64,000 nt of DNA from Linum tenue (taxonomy: Eukaryota > Streptophyta > Magnoliopsida > Malpighiales > Linaceae): positions 44,102,066 through 44,166,065 of the forward strand of contig CAMGYJ010000006.1 of the NCBI GenBank assembly GCA_946122785.1, in the 5' to 3' direction. Under the pieces are notes generated by a model. That model was not told the origin of the DNA, did no database searches, and was given only the letters and a program-made list of their open reading frames with translations. Shown here in pieces: positions 31,491-45,000 of the stretch. Position numbers and translations under genes: made by a program. Within the stretch, counting starts at the first letter, position 1, and every line of letters starts with the position of its first letter.

Positions 31491-32629
31491 TGTAGATGGT
31501 ATAACAACACTAGAATTGTTGTTATAGTAACAACAGGGGAAAAGGGTAATTTGACAAAATATCACAAAATATCACAAAATTGAATTAAAATCCAAAAAGC
31601 AACGAATTAAACTTTGCTCCCCCACTCTCTGCCGATTATAGCTCCGATGGCCGCACATCCTCGGCCCTTCATGACTGCCTCTCCAACTTCTGGATCTGGA
31701 TTTCAGATTTGGTGGTCAGGGAATTGAAGAAGATTTTGCCGGGACCTCAGCGGGAAGGTGGTTCCGGATTTCATAACGGCGGCGCGCGAGATTTTTGGAA
31801 GTGTTTCTCCGGGAAAGTGAAGTTTCGACTGGAGATTTCTCATTCCTTCACTCTTTCATCCGGTTGTGATCGCGGTGGATCTGCTTTGATGATTGGGGAC
31901 GACGAGAGGGTGAATTTGGTTTGGTTTTGGATGGGAGTTACGAGAAGGTTTTGGTTGGGAATGATTTTCATAGAGTTGAGCGGCGTTTCTTCACTTGTGG
32001 TACTTGAAGGAGCCGACGAATAAAGGGGAATCCACAATCTGTAGGGGAATGATTTCATAACGGCGGCGCGAGAGATTTTTGGGAGTGTTTCTCCGGGAAA
32101 GTGAAGTTTCGACTGGAGATTTCTCATTCCTTCACTTTTTCATCCGGTTGTTATCGCGGTGGATCTGCTTTGATGATTGGGGACGACGAGAGGGTGAATT
32201 TGGTTTGGTTTTGGATGGGAGTTACGAGAAGGTTTTGGTTGGGAATGATTTTCATAGAGTTGAGTGGCGTTTCTTCACTTGTGGTACTTGAAGGAGCCGG
32301 CGAATAAAGGGGACTGCACAATCTCTAGGGGATCCTGCATATGCTGGTGGGGTGTAACGGAGAAGAAGGGGAATACGAGATGAATGTGAAAATGAGATTG
32401 GCAAGGTAGTGTTTAAAATATTAGTGTATTTTTGGGTCATGGTGGGTGGAGAAGAGTAAAGAGATGATGATGGATGAGAATGGTGAGTGGGATGACTACT
32501 TGTGATTGGTATGAAAGAGTGGGTATTGGAATTTTTGTTTTTAAAGAATACACAAATGTTTTAAAGCAAACCTGAAACCACCTAGTGTACACCATAAATA
32601 TCACGAAGAAAACCAGAAACATCACTAAG
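31491..32629 (+). repeat. Unassigned sequence with a direct duplication of about 270 bp
   Basis: Copies at about 31766-32036 and 32050-32310 both begin GGATTTCATAACGGCGGCGC or a close variant and run through CCGGGAAAGTGAAGTTTCGA to a common end near GGAGCC-GCGAATAAAGGGGA. In each the same frame is open for about 68-104 codons (MIGDDERVNLVWFW and on), but it resembles no family I know. It may be a captured gene fragment. Right of it, 32340-32629 is AT-rich with nothing recognisable. Confidence 0.6.
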
Positions 32630-34062
32630 TGACTCGTACCGAGTATCACAATTAATTCCCGCCTAAGGTCCAAGTATAAACCTTAGTAGGGTGCAATACA
32701 GGGCAAGTATGTTTAAATATCGACTCGGGCCGGTTTGTGTACCCCTACTTCAATTATTTGAAACATTATCTAGTGAATCAGTTTTGGTTGAAAAGTTTGC
32801 TAATTAAAGTAAATTAATACAAAAGTAAATGGTTTCAAAAGCTCTATATGAGAAGGATCACTCGGGTGTCGCTTCCTCCTAATTACTACATTGCACGAGG
32901 AATTTAACTAATTGTTACGGGCATGGTGATCGCGAATCGCTAGGAAACACAACTATGGTCGTAGACCACACTCTCGTTTGCCAAACCAAGGGATACATCA
33001 TAGGCTACTCAAGTAGCCCTCTTGGTTAAGGAACTTGATGGTTGACTTACTCTCTCACTCAATCCAATGGTTGGTCAGCTTAATCGCAATTAACCAAATT
33101 GCTTAATTCAACATAGAGGTTTGCCTACATTAACCTAGATAGGTGGCTTAAAAATCCCAAGGAATCCCAACTCAATTGAGCCTCTCTTGAAAGGGGGTTT
33201 TCCCTCTAATCTAGGTTAGAATGGCCAATTGGATTGCTAAGCACAAACATGCACAATCAACATGAAAAATACATCAATCATTGAATTAAACAACACCTAT
33301 AAACAATCATTCAATTCACACAACAACTACATGGCAAATAGTTAGGGTTTCACAACACCCAAGTGAAAAAGGAAACTACTCCATGCTAGAAAGGGGAAGA
33401 ACACAAGAGGAAGAGGTAGCAACCATCATGGTGATGCCTCCAATCTCCTTTGAGATTGTGTTGATCTTCTCTGGGGGAGAATCTTCCCAATCCACCAGTT
33501 GGAGCAAACCCTAGCCTTCTTTATTCCTTGGTTCTTTCTTTTTCTCTCTAAAATCTGAAGAAGACACTTTCTCACTCTTGGGCTCCCCCTCTCTCTTCCT
33601 TTCAGCTCACATTATATACCAGGATCGGGCTCAGTTCACGGACGTGAACTCTTCAACGCGTCCGTGAACACAGAGCGCGATGTCGAAATACACCGCTTCG
33701 CCATCAGGAGTTCACGGTTTGGCCTCAATCTTCATGGTCTTGTTGACCGTGAACTCGTCTAGCGGTAGTAACTGCGGATTTCTCCCTGGACGCATCGCAG
33801 TTGAGGCTTTTGGGCTTCAGTTCACGGCCATATTGGACCATGAACTCCAATGCTAACCCATGAACTCCGCCTGGATCACCCTCTTTGCCCGGTCTTCGCC
33901 TCTTTTCGTCCAACTTTCGACTCCGGGGCTGGTTTCACCTGTTGGTTCCTGAAACACACTAAAACGCATAAAACCTAGCGTAAAACCACCCTTTTAGGAG
34001 TTCAAATGCTACAAACGCCCAAGGGAAACAGGGATAAAATGTGTGCAATTAGGCCTGAATCA
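32630..34062 (-). repeat. LTR of an Athila-family element (family B), minus strand
   Basis: Read on the minus strand it starts TGATTCAGGCC at 34062 and ends ACGAGTCA at 32630, 1433 bp. It is preceded by the purine tract TAAGTGTGGGGGAG (34063-34076 reversed). It has an island of GTTCACGG/CCGTGAAC words (about 33633-33870) followed, 15 bases downstream in its own sense, by TATATAAT (33611-33618). A second, truncated copy of this family starts at 63583. Confidence 0.85.
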
Positions 34063-36110
34063 CTCCCCCACACTTAGACGTTTGCTTGTCCCCAAGCAAA
34101 CCATTTCACACAAGGTAAAAACTCAACCTATCAAAGTGCTTTGGGGACAATTCAAAGGGAAAAAAGTGTCGAATCTCAAATGGCTATTGGCAATTAACAC
34201 AAGGACCGTTGCAAGCAATACCGACATCCACCACAAATGACATTCGAGGATACTAGAAATGGGCAAATGAAAAGTTCTTACCTTGTTCATGAATCAATGT
34301 AAGTTTCAACAAGATCACTTACCAACCACAACTAACCATGCATAGAGTTCAAGTCCAAGGAACAAACGGATGGGCAACAAAGGTCATCACTGGGGTATGA
34401 TATGACATACAAAACAAGAATGAATCACTCACTCTCTTGACCAGTGGGGTCGAGACCTTTTGGTGCAAAAAATGTGCACAATCATAAACTCTCGACCCTA
34501 TCGTCTCAACACCGTGGCGGCAACCTCTAAATGCTAGAGTTCAGAAAATGGTTGTCATCACTAGATTGTCCGGAGGTCTTAGACACGGGTTCAAATGAAT
34601 GGCGATTGGCTTGGACATGGGAAAAAGGCTTTTTGGGTGGTGGCAATCACATCATGAGGTCCTACATCTTCACCCTAAAATCGATGGTTCTATGGTTTCG
34701 ACTAAGAACCTTCCTTACAAACAACGACCACTAGCATCGGCCAAAAATCTTGCTTCTCCCTTCCAACTATCACCCATCATGAACTTCCCTTAAGCACTCT
34801 TCCACGGTCCACTCTTGCTATCACACTTTGATTTGGTAGTGAAGGAGTTCTAAGATAAGTTGGAGGTTTCAATGGCTTGTTTTCCAAGAAACCTTACCTA
34901 GAGCATACTCCTTGATTCCTTGTGGCACTCTCTACTTTATTTACCCCATTTTATTACCTCTTTTTCGTTTCTCTTTCTTTTTCTTTGTACTTTCCTTTCC
35001 TTTTCTTTTCCTTTTCTTTTTGAGGAGGGTACTAGAGAGTTAAAAATTTGCCACACTACTTTTAACGATCAATGCCATCTTTTAAAGAACTCACTCCAAC
35101 ACTACTCTTCTTTTCACTTTCGATCCTAGCAAGAACCGCACACAATCCTCCTATGTAGAACCTCAATGGAACTCAAAAGCGAGAGCTCCGGTACACAAGG
35201 AAGACACATGTAGAGACACAAAGAAAGGATGGGGGGGGGTCTCGTTCTCTTAACACCATTATGGTCACAAGCAAAAAGCTCCTAACATGACAACGACCTC
35301 CAAAGTCATAAGGCTCAAAGGGGTTGACTAGTTGATAATTCATTTGGGGACAATCAACATTTGGGTGTGGACTAATCCTATGCCTCAATCATACTCACTT
35401 TTGAAAACTGTGATGTTACTCGCCATGGTAAGAGGGATCTAAGAACACAAGAAGACAACGATCGGCTCAAAGCTCACATGGCTACCTAGTCACCCAACCC
35501 TCTATTCCAATTCACAAAGCAACATGCATGGAAATTGTAATCAACAAGTAATCGAGTCAAAACATCCATTAATTTTTGCACACATGAGAACTAAACCTTT
35601 GCACTATCCTAATGCACCTCTCAATCATCATCATAGGACATACTCGATCACATGCAACAATTCATGGTCATTGCTAATAAACACAAGATTCTCCTACAAA
35701 CCGGCCATGTTGATCATGCAAACATTGCTTGGAGCCCTCAAATTTGGGCATACATCAAGGCTCCAAGCATCAATCACACTCACACAAGCATAAAAGTAAA
35801 CTACCCCCACACTTAAGCTCGACATTGCCCTCAATGGCGTAAGATAGGGGTCGAATGATGTTACCTCTTGGGCTTTGTGAGTGAAAGTTGGAATTGTTTC
35901 CGGGGCAGGAGATTTGGAGCTTAAAGGAGAGACAAAACACACACACAAACACAATACGACTCACTCGAGGCGAGGTTATTACAAACACAATACGATAGTA
36001 GTAGCAGTAGGACAAACTTGCTAACCTCCGTTGGGTTGCCTCCCAACAAGTGCTTCTTTAACGTCTTAACCACAATTGCTATGCATTGAAATTTGGAAGT
36101 TGGAATGAAT
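34063..36110 (-). mobile_element. 3' internal half of a family B Athila-like element, minus strand
   Basis: Read on the minus strand it begins near the word TTGGGAGGCAACCCAACGG (about 36033-36051). It passes the block GAGGGCAATGTCGAGCTTAA at about 35814-35833 and ends in the purine tract beside the LTR. In element A the same two words are separated by about 2.9 kb containing the island, TATA and ORF2. Here they are only about 210 bases apart, so this element has no ORF2. No protein frame is kept. Confidence 0.75.
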
Positions 36111-37080
36111 GTTTGAGCATCTAGGTAGCCATGTGAGATTTGTGCCGCTCGTCTTGTTCTTGTGTGTTAGATCCCTCTTACCATGATGTGTAACATTCAC
36201 ATTGTCACTAGCGAGGAAGATGAAGGCATATGATTAGTCCACGGTCCAAAAATTGACTTGTCCCGATTGCATTATCCCCTACTCAACTCTTTTGAGCCGT
36301 GTGTCTTAGGGTCGCTCTCGTCTTGTGCTTGAATAATTGGATAGCAGGTGTAGCAAAGAATGTGTGCTTTGAATGTTGTTCGTGATTGGTTGTGTTTTGG
36401 GAATGGCAGAATGTATGGCCATTGGTTGTTGTGAGTGGTTTTGTGTTTCTTTGATAGGTTCTAAGTGAATTGTGGAACCTCATGCTTTATGTGCCACCAC
36501 CCAAAAAGCCTTTTCCACATGTCCGAGACCCGAGCCAGTCATTTGAACCCGTGTCTAAGACCTCCAGACAAGCTAGTGATTACACCCATCTTGTGAGCTC
36601 TAGAATTTAGAGGTTACCATCATGGTGCAGAGATGATAGGGCTTAGTGTTGAGTATGCACATCTTTTACATCAAATGGTCTTGACCCCACTGGTCGAGAG
36701 TGAGTGATTCATTCATCTTTTCATGTTCATATCATATACCCAGATGAGGACCTGTTTTGCTCATTAGCTTATTCCTATGACGTGATCTTTATGCATGGAT
36801 AAATGTGGTTGGTGATTTGTCATTACAGGTTACGTGTTGGTTTGTGAATAGGGTGATAACTTTTCGTTTTCACATTCTTACTGCATTCGAATGTCATTTG
36901 TGGTGGTTGTTGGGATTGCTTGTTGTTGTCCATATGTCGGTGCCAAATAGACATTGAGATCCATACACTTTGTTCCCTTTGACATGTCCCCAAGTTAATG
37001 TGTTTAGGTTGAAATATTACCTTGTTTAGGTTGAGATTGGTTTGATTGGGGACAAGCAAACATCCAAGTGTGGGGGAGTT
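36111..37080 (+). mobile_element. 3' internal half of another Athila-like element, plus strand
   Basis: It begins at GTAGCCATGTGAGATTTG (about 36126), equivalent to about 13077 of element A. It runs through the same blocks in the same order, including the ACCCCACTGGTCGAGAGTGA word, to the purine tract AAGTGTGGGGGAG just before 37081. Non-coding. Its left edge abuts the inverted half at about 36110. Confidence 0.75.
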
Positions 37081-38160
37081 TGATTCAACATAACTACACA
37101 TGTTTTCACGCCATATTCTTGTGATGTTTGAGGCGTTTACAACGCCCGAGGTTCAATTTTACGCTAGGTTGTGCATGTTTTTAGCATGTTTCAGGTCTTC
37201 GCAGGTGGAATTGACTTCGAGAGCGAAATTCGAACGAAAGGGGGTGAAAGTGGAGCAAAATGGACAAAAGGCATATATCACGACAATATGCCATTACCAC
37301 GGGCGGGGGACCGTGAATAATGAGCACATATCGTGAAGATCGCCACGATCCAGGACGTTTTGCACGTCTCGCGAACAATCCAGTGATCGTGACAATTTTT
37401 CCCAGGTCGTGAAGATGATAAATGAAATGGCGTATTTTGGGCGGAGATCATGGGAAAGCTTCCAGGATCACGAACATTATATCTAACCGTGATAATCGCC
37501 CGACTAGAGTATATAAAGAGGAGTGAGCTGAAACCGAAAGGGAGAGAGAGTTCTAGAGTGAGATTAGCTTCTTCTTGTTCTTCTTCTTGAGCGAGAGAGA
37601 GAAAGTGAAATTGACCAAGATGGAGGAAATCTCCCTTTGGGCCATAAGAAGCTAGATTTCTTAGCCAATTTGGTAACCCCATCTAGGACAATTGCGGGCA
37701 GGCCTATAACATCGGATTAGTACTATGTTTTTATCGGATCGATCACTTTTTCGCCATTTCGGATTAACCTCCGAGGGATTGGTTCTGGCCATCCTTAGTC
37801 GATTGATTAAGAGAGCTACGTCTCCTAGCTTAATTTGAAATTCCTTAATCGATTGACTAAGAGAGTGGGGGTTTCCTACTAATTGATACCTCCTCACGGT
37901 ATATGAATACACATATTTGCATTAGGTTTCCTACTAATTTGTTACATCTAAATACCATAATTTAACTTCTTGCTTGCTTTTAATTGTAGTTCCTTAGCTT
38001 TAACTCCAAACTGTTTGCTAGATAACGTCTTAAACGATTGAAGTAGGGGTACATGGATCACCTTGGCTTGACATTTCAAAACCCTTGCCCTATTCAACAG
38101 CCTACTAGAGTGGGCACTTGGGCTTTAGTCGGGATTAATTGTGTAGTTAGGAACGAGTCA
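37081..38160 (+). repeat. LTR of an Athila-family element (family C), plus strand
   Basis: Starts TGATTCAACA and ends AACGAGTCA, 1080 bp. It shares the stretch TTTTACGCTAGGTTGTGC and the end block AGTAGGGGTACA with family B, but the middle differs. A word island of CGTGA/TCACG (about 37290-37501) ends about 10 bases before TATAAA (37512-37517). A candidate transcript leader follows. No matching TSD is seen at 38161. Confidence 0.75.
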
Positions 38161-38169
38161 GTACTTGGC

Positions 38170-40335
38170 TTTATTAATTTGATTACACAATTACATTGTC
38201 CTGCTGCAACTGATTAACAAGAAAATTAGGTTGACTATCAAACCAAATAATCCTTTCATTCCACCTGGTCTCCGCATGCACCATCAAGTGTGCTGCTTCA
38301 TTTGCCTCTCTGTTAATTTGCTACCAAGAGCTATCACATGTTGCTTGAAATTATCTTCTCGTGGTGCGGAAGACAAACCCCAATGCATCTTGTATAGACT
38401 CTGGTGATCGCAGCTTATGAATCAAATTCATGCAATAAGTCTCGAGGATTATGTTGTTGAACTGGAATTGGTAGGCAAGCTGTGCTCCCATCTCCTCCGC
38501 CAGAGCTTCTACTACTTCTACCGCCCTTGATCCTTGTATTTTATTTATGGGAACAAGGAGAAATTTACCAGCAGGTCTTTGATACTCCAAGCCCTGCGCC
38601 CCTATATCAAGGATTCATGCGTCTGTGCACACTGATATGCAGCCCTCTGGTGGCTTGCGCGAAGGTCTTTTCTCTGCTCGGCCAACGAGTATTATTTCCG
38701 GAAGCTGATGTTGCTTATAGTAACCTAGCTAATACTTGGTGCGAATCGATATCTCCTCTTCAGGTAGTTTTGCTCCATTAAATAAGTGTGTGTTCCTCTC
38801 CTTCCAGAGATGCCAAAGCAGCACGCAAAATTCTTCTACCTTTCCTTGTTCTCCCGTATATAGTACCTTTGCACACCACTTCTGGCATGAATCAGTGCCT
38901 CCAACAATAAAAAGATCAACCACGTCAGTATTCCTCCATATTCAGGGCGTCCATTCACACTCTAAAAATATATGAGCCTGAGTCTCTCGCTACTTGCAGA
39001 ACGGGCATGCGTCGCTCCATCTTGGATTTGGTGGCTAACTAGGGTCCCTGTCAGGAGAATCTCCCTAGAAAATCTCCACAAAAATTTTTGTACCTTAGGC
39101 TGGATGCCTAGCCTCCATAGCTGCTTCCACTTCTTTGCTTCCCCCACTGCCAAAACGCTATGTTATGCTTTAAATTATCGAAGCCAACTTTTATAGTCCT
39201 CTTTAACTGTGTACATGCCTGTCATAATATCATGCCAAATTAGCTTATCAACCTCAGCAGTGCCTGTTAAAGGAATTTGGGGGATGGCCATCGGCGCATC
39301 CGTAGAGAAGCATGCTTCAGGCAAAGTGTCTTACCACATACCTGTCTCATGATTAATGAGCTCCCTGACATAGGAATAAACCGGAATCCCCATAGGCGCT
39401 GATGTGATGTACTGGTGTTCTATTCCCGGGATCCATCGATCTCCCCAAATTGTCGCCCTATGTCTGTTTCCAATTCGCCACCTAAGTTCTCTATAAGGAG
39501 CTCTTGCGCACTACGAAGGCTGCACTAGAAGAAGCTTCGGTGATAACCGATCTTGGCATCCGGTATTGAAATCCACTTATGCTACTTTTCCTTTAGTATC
39601 CGTGCTATTAGCGAATCTGGCTGTTTTATCAGATTCTAGAGTTGCTTGGCTAACAAAGCCTCATTGAATTACTTGAGATCCTAGAAGCCCATCCCCCCTT
39701 CTTCTTTAGGATGCACCATTTCTTCTCTTCTTAACCCATGTGCTCTTATTTCTTCTCCGTTTTGAACCCATAAAAAATTCATGATTAAGCTATGCACCTC
39801 ATCTATCATTCTGTCTGGAACTTTGAAGATTGACATACCGATTTGATCTACACTTCCCGAGCTGCCACTGAGAGGGTGCACTCCTTCCGACCATTTATTA
39901 TTCTGCATTCTTGCTTTAATGTCCTCAAATAGTTCCTTCTTTGACCGACCCGCTTCTGTAGCCAGACCCAGGTATTTGTTGTGCTTACTTACTTGTGTCA
40001 TCCCCAACACCCTCTATCTCCATTTGTCGGTGAATAGAGACATCAGCACGGAAGGATACATCATATTTCTCGAAGCTAACTTTCTATCCCGATTCTTTTT
40101 CATAATCGGTTAGGATGCTTTTTAAAACCTCGCTCTCCTGGATCGTGGATCTAGAAAAAAGATACTATCATCAACAAAAAATAGTTGTGATACAACCGGG
40201 GCTCCAATAGCCGGTTGTATCCCATGTAGTTTCTTTTCTCTCACTACAAGGGAGGTGTATGCTAAGAACCCTTCTGTGCGTAAGAGGAAGAGATACGATG
40301 ACAGGGGATTCCCTTGTCAGGGTCCTCGGCTAGGC
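38170..40335 (-). mobile_element. 5'-truncated LINE (non-LTR retrotransposon), minus strand
   Basis: Minus-strand pieces in order: RT palm with the catalytic motif as FVDDSIFF (about 40160), RT thumb (40010-39681, KYLGLATEAGRSKK...WVQNGEE...EEGGMGF), a zf-RVT region (about 39153-38962, WKQLWRLGIQPKVQKFLWR) and an RNase H-like end (38590-38351 and on to about 38200). Several frameshifts and stops separate them. Endonuclease and ORF1 are missing. This is the C-terminal half of an L1-type plant LINE. Confidence 0.85.
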
Positions 40336-42049
40336 ACGATTCGAGGGGATTGGTGACCATTTATGCGAGTCGAGTACATAATCGAACACACACAAAGCAT
40401 TATCACCCTCACCCACCGTTTATACTAATTACCCGGTGATTCTACTATTAAGTATGGTGTACGTACTGGTGGAAACATGTTGGGGTGAGCCAAGTTTTGG
40501 TCTCATTCAGACTCAACTCATTAAAAAATTAGTTGACCTCAAACTTGATTCGGTTACTAGAACCTTAACTCAAGCATTTTTTGAGTTCGACCCAATCTTA
40601 CTCAGATTCCACTTTAGCTCACTTCATTTATAATTCTAAATGGTTGAACTTGCAACATAAACTCTACAATACTTTATAAATAAATAATGTACAATTTTTA
40701 CACTTTATACGACATGTGATTAATATAATGACAAAAAGAATGATAATAAAAAATTTATGACTAACTGATCTAATACTTATATAATCTGTTGATATATATT
40801 TTGATAATATATTCTAACTAGTTCATATAGTGTTATTTAAGAGAAACTAGTATCCAAGTAATCTATAATAAATATATTTGTTTTCTAAAATTATAATTGA
40901 GACATATTTGGTCACGTATTCCAAGTATTAAACCATATTATGTTGTGAGATATATAATCAAGCAAACCTATGAACTATCAACAATCCAACTCAAACTAAA
41001 TATCTATATTAATTGAACTGGCTCGCTAGCCACAGTGTTAAACCAGCTCACGAATTTATCTAAACGAGCCACTAAATTAAATTAACTCGCAAACCTCACA
41101 AATTGAACAAAGTTTACCTTAAATTTAACATAGTAAACTAATTGAATATAGAAGGAATTTTTTTAGTCGAGCTGTTCAGGACATCTTGACTAATTTACAA
41201 ACTAGTTAGAGGGTAAGTAATTATTTGCTTATCAATCCGAAGGTTTGGGTTAAATACGGTGGGTTGAGTCAAAGGTTTGTTAATATAATTTTAGTATTTT
41301 ACCTCGCTAGCGTAATTGCAAAAGGCATTAAATTTTGATGAATATATTAAACCTATGTTTGACCCGATTTTCAAAAGTATTTTGGTACTTTAAGAGCTTA
41401 AATCGGTAGAAAACCTATATAAAGCTTGCTTTTAAAAAATAAGAAAAGTATACAAAACATACTTTTCTTCCATTTATATCATTTAAAAAATAAAAAATAT
41501 TATTCTATATAAAATAAATACAAGAAAATTGAATTTGGATATTATTTATTTATTTTTTATTCATACTCAGACCCGCTCCATATGGGGAGTGGTTTTGCAA
41601 CCACATTCCCATACCTGGGATTTTTAGATACACGTTAGTAATACATGCCGTATATACAATATTATTATATCTAATATTGATACGATAAAGCTAATTAAAC
41701 ATGTATTTTCGACTATAACACTGATATATAGCTAATAAACCACAAAGTCTACAAAGATATACTCATTAATTTAAGTTTAGAGCACCCAATCCTACAACAT
41801 CTATTAGATCATAAGACAACCACTATTTTTAGCATCCAACTATTATTAAATTTTTTTGTATATGTGTCCATATATTCCTTGTGGACGGGTATGGAGTGAG
41901 AATCCTAAAAACATACCCGCCCTATCCTCATCAAACAATTTACAGATTTTACTCATACCTGTCTTATATGCAATCAATTCTGAAATTCTCCGCGTTGACT
42001 AGGTCAGGTATCCATGATCGTTGGTTTAATTGCCATCACTAGAAAACGA
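40336..42049. other. AT-rich region without a gene
   Basis: I see no coding frame over 65 codons, no LTR and no clear inverted repeat. At about 41565-41640 and 41880-42030 there are GGGTATGG/ACCCGC-like words that suggest old hAT-type remnants. Confidence 0.4.
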
Positions 42050-45000
42050 TTTTCTCTCACTAGGTGAGAGTTTTGAAGTGTTAGTGATTTTAGGTTTTCG
42101 GCGGAACCCAATATTTCTGGCCATCGCGGTGTCTCTCCACTATGGTGATCTTTTGACTGAGGTTTAGTACATTTAGAATACAAAAAGGAGTGGCATTACG
42201 AGCGTACTAGAGTGTTTGAGCTTGGAGATTCTATAAATAAAGATTGACGGATACTCTAGGTTTAAACCTTAGTTGTTTTACAACATACACATATACGATG
42301 GTTTCGAATGAGGAAAATCAACAACCGAAGACTAGGATCACAAAGAAGAAGAGTTCTATGCAGGTTGATGTTGTTGTGGATACTAGTGAGTTACTAGTTG
42401 TTGCTGCAACGAACTTGGGAGAAAGCTTGTAGCGTGTGACCTTGGCAGATGATGATGATGTTTATGTTGTTGACACAGAAGACTTGTACCAGTGCATAGG
42501 CAAAGATGTAACACGTCTTGGAATGGTAGCAAGGTTGGTTTCATCACGAAAATCCAATGCCTAGGTCCTTAAAGGAGTGTTAGAAAAGTTTGGCTTATGC
42601 ATAAGCCTTTTGAAGTCAGGGACTTGAAGGGCCAAATGGTCACTTTTCAGTTCGTAAGCTTGATGATCATAACCAAGCCCTCCAAGAAAGTCCATCGCAC
42701 TATGATAAAAATCTATTAAATTTAATGAAGCAGATTTATCAAAGAAGCATGTGGAGGAGGAGATGAAGGATATGGAGATTTGGATATAGATTGACAACGT
42801 ACCTGCATCAATAAGAAACAAAAGGGTGACTGGGAATATTGCCCCACGTTTGGAGATTCATGTTGTTTGATGAGAAAAACTCATATACATGGAGTGAGTT
42901 CATGAGATTAATTATTATAAAAGACATTACAACTCCATTAATAGAGTACATTAATTAAATGAGAGATATGAGGAGAACAACATACCTATGCACTGAAATA
43001 TGAGAGACTACCAATGTACTGCTAATTTTGCGGTCTGATTGGACACTCAAAGTTACATTGTGTCCCTCTTAAACATATATTAATAATGATAGGGTCGGGC
43101 ATGGCTAAAAGCCAAACTTCCACCTCTGAAGCCAAGAACCAACAATGAGGAGCAAGCAAAGAGTAAGTTTATCTGGAGAACTCTAAAGGAGTAGTACGAT
43201 AGAGGGGAGCTGCCTAAAATTAGGGAGGAGAACAAAAATGAGAAATCATAGAAGGGAAATCAAGATTTTCAGAGGCGTTATGAGGTATTGGAGCAAATAT
43301 TGGGAACTTTATATTTGAACCATATTGGCAACAACATGAGGAATGCAAATAGGAAGTGGCTGATAGCTGGAGTGCGGAACAAGGGGCCTCTGTTATAGAC
43401 AAGATCACTTGTTGTGAGGAAAAGCTCCTTAGATGGAGCAAGCTGACTTTTGAGGAATCTTTGATATATGAAGAAAAATGTTGAGAAATCCCTTGAGAAG
43501 TTGAAGAAGAGGTGGACAAATGTTGCAATTGTTTTATAAATGAAGGCTCTTGAGAAAGGATTGAACAAGATATTGCTGCTAGAAGAATTGATGTGGAGGC
43601 ACCATTCTCGAGTTGAATGGCTCAAGGATGGAGACAAGAACACTAAGTTCTTTCATAAGGAAATTGGTTGATGAGGGTGGAGTGATAAGGGAAGGTCAGA
43701 ACCTAGTGGCATATTGCCTAACTAATTATTTTAAATCTCTTTTCTCTGCAGGTTCTAATTTTACATCCAACAAGGTCATCGATGTAGTTCCAATAAGGGT
43801 GACATAGGAGATGAATGTTGAATAGTTTAAGCCTTTTACACAAAAGGATATTTTGAAAGATCTAAAAAAGAAGGGAGCAAATGGCATGATAGCTATATTT
43901 TTCCAAAAGAATTGGGCGATAGTGGGCCAGGATGTGGCAAGGGAATTCCAAAGAAGAAGATTGTTGAATCCCCCATGGATTGTCATCCTATAAGCTTATG
44001 TAAGGGGTTGTCTAAGTTCGTATCCAAGGTACTGGCTAATAGACTTAAAGTAATTTTGAATGAGTTGATAACTGAGTTTCAAAGTGCCTTTGTTCTGGAC
44101 AAGTTCATGACAGACAACGTGATGGTTGATTTCGTCTGTTTTCACTCAATGAAAGGTAGAACTCAAGGGAAGAGAGGTTATATGTCATCTTAACTGGACA
44201 TTTCTAGAGCTTATGATGGAGTAGAATGAGACTTTCTGGAAGCTATAATGAAGAAACTTATCTTTCATTACAGATGGGTGGGTATGATTATGAGTTGTAT
44301 ATCCTCGTTTTCTTATTCAATCCTTGTGAATAGACATCAAACTGAGAGTTTTTCCCATCTAGGGGGTTGAGGCATAGCGATCTAGTATCTCCCTACCTAT
44401 TCCTCTTCATAGAATAAGGGTTGTCAGCTCTAGTATCTCTGGCAGAAAGGGATAAGAAGATTGAGGGTTTGAAAGTTAAAGTGGGAGGGGGGAACTCCTC
44501 CTATTTCTCAACTTTTTTTAGCAAATGATATTGACCTCTTTGCTAAAGCTACTCAACAAGAATGTGAGAAGTTGTGATCTATCCTAAGCCTCTATGAGGA
44601 GGAATCAAGACAAAAGGCAAAGAAGCTAAAGTCTGAAATTTCTTTAAGCCCTAATGTGAATGAAGAAAGGAGATAGGAGTTAGCAGTTGTTATTGGAAGG
44701 AGAGTGGTCGACTATCATGCTAAGTATTTTGCCTGCCAACAGTGGTTGGGAGACAAAAGAAAGATGCATTCAGTTACCTTGTGGATAGGGTCCGAAAGAA
44801 AGTGAAGGTTTGGAAGAGAAAACAATTGTCTTATGGAGGGAAAAAGGTATTAATAAAGGCGGTGGATCAGAAACAGATGCCTTATGCAATGCGGGTATTC
44901 CTAGTACATCAGTCAGTAATTCAGGAAATTCAAAGCTTGTTATATAAGTTTTGGTGGGGTCAGCAAAAGTTGGAATGCAAAATTTATTGGATTAATTGGA

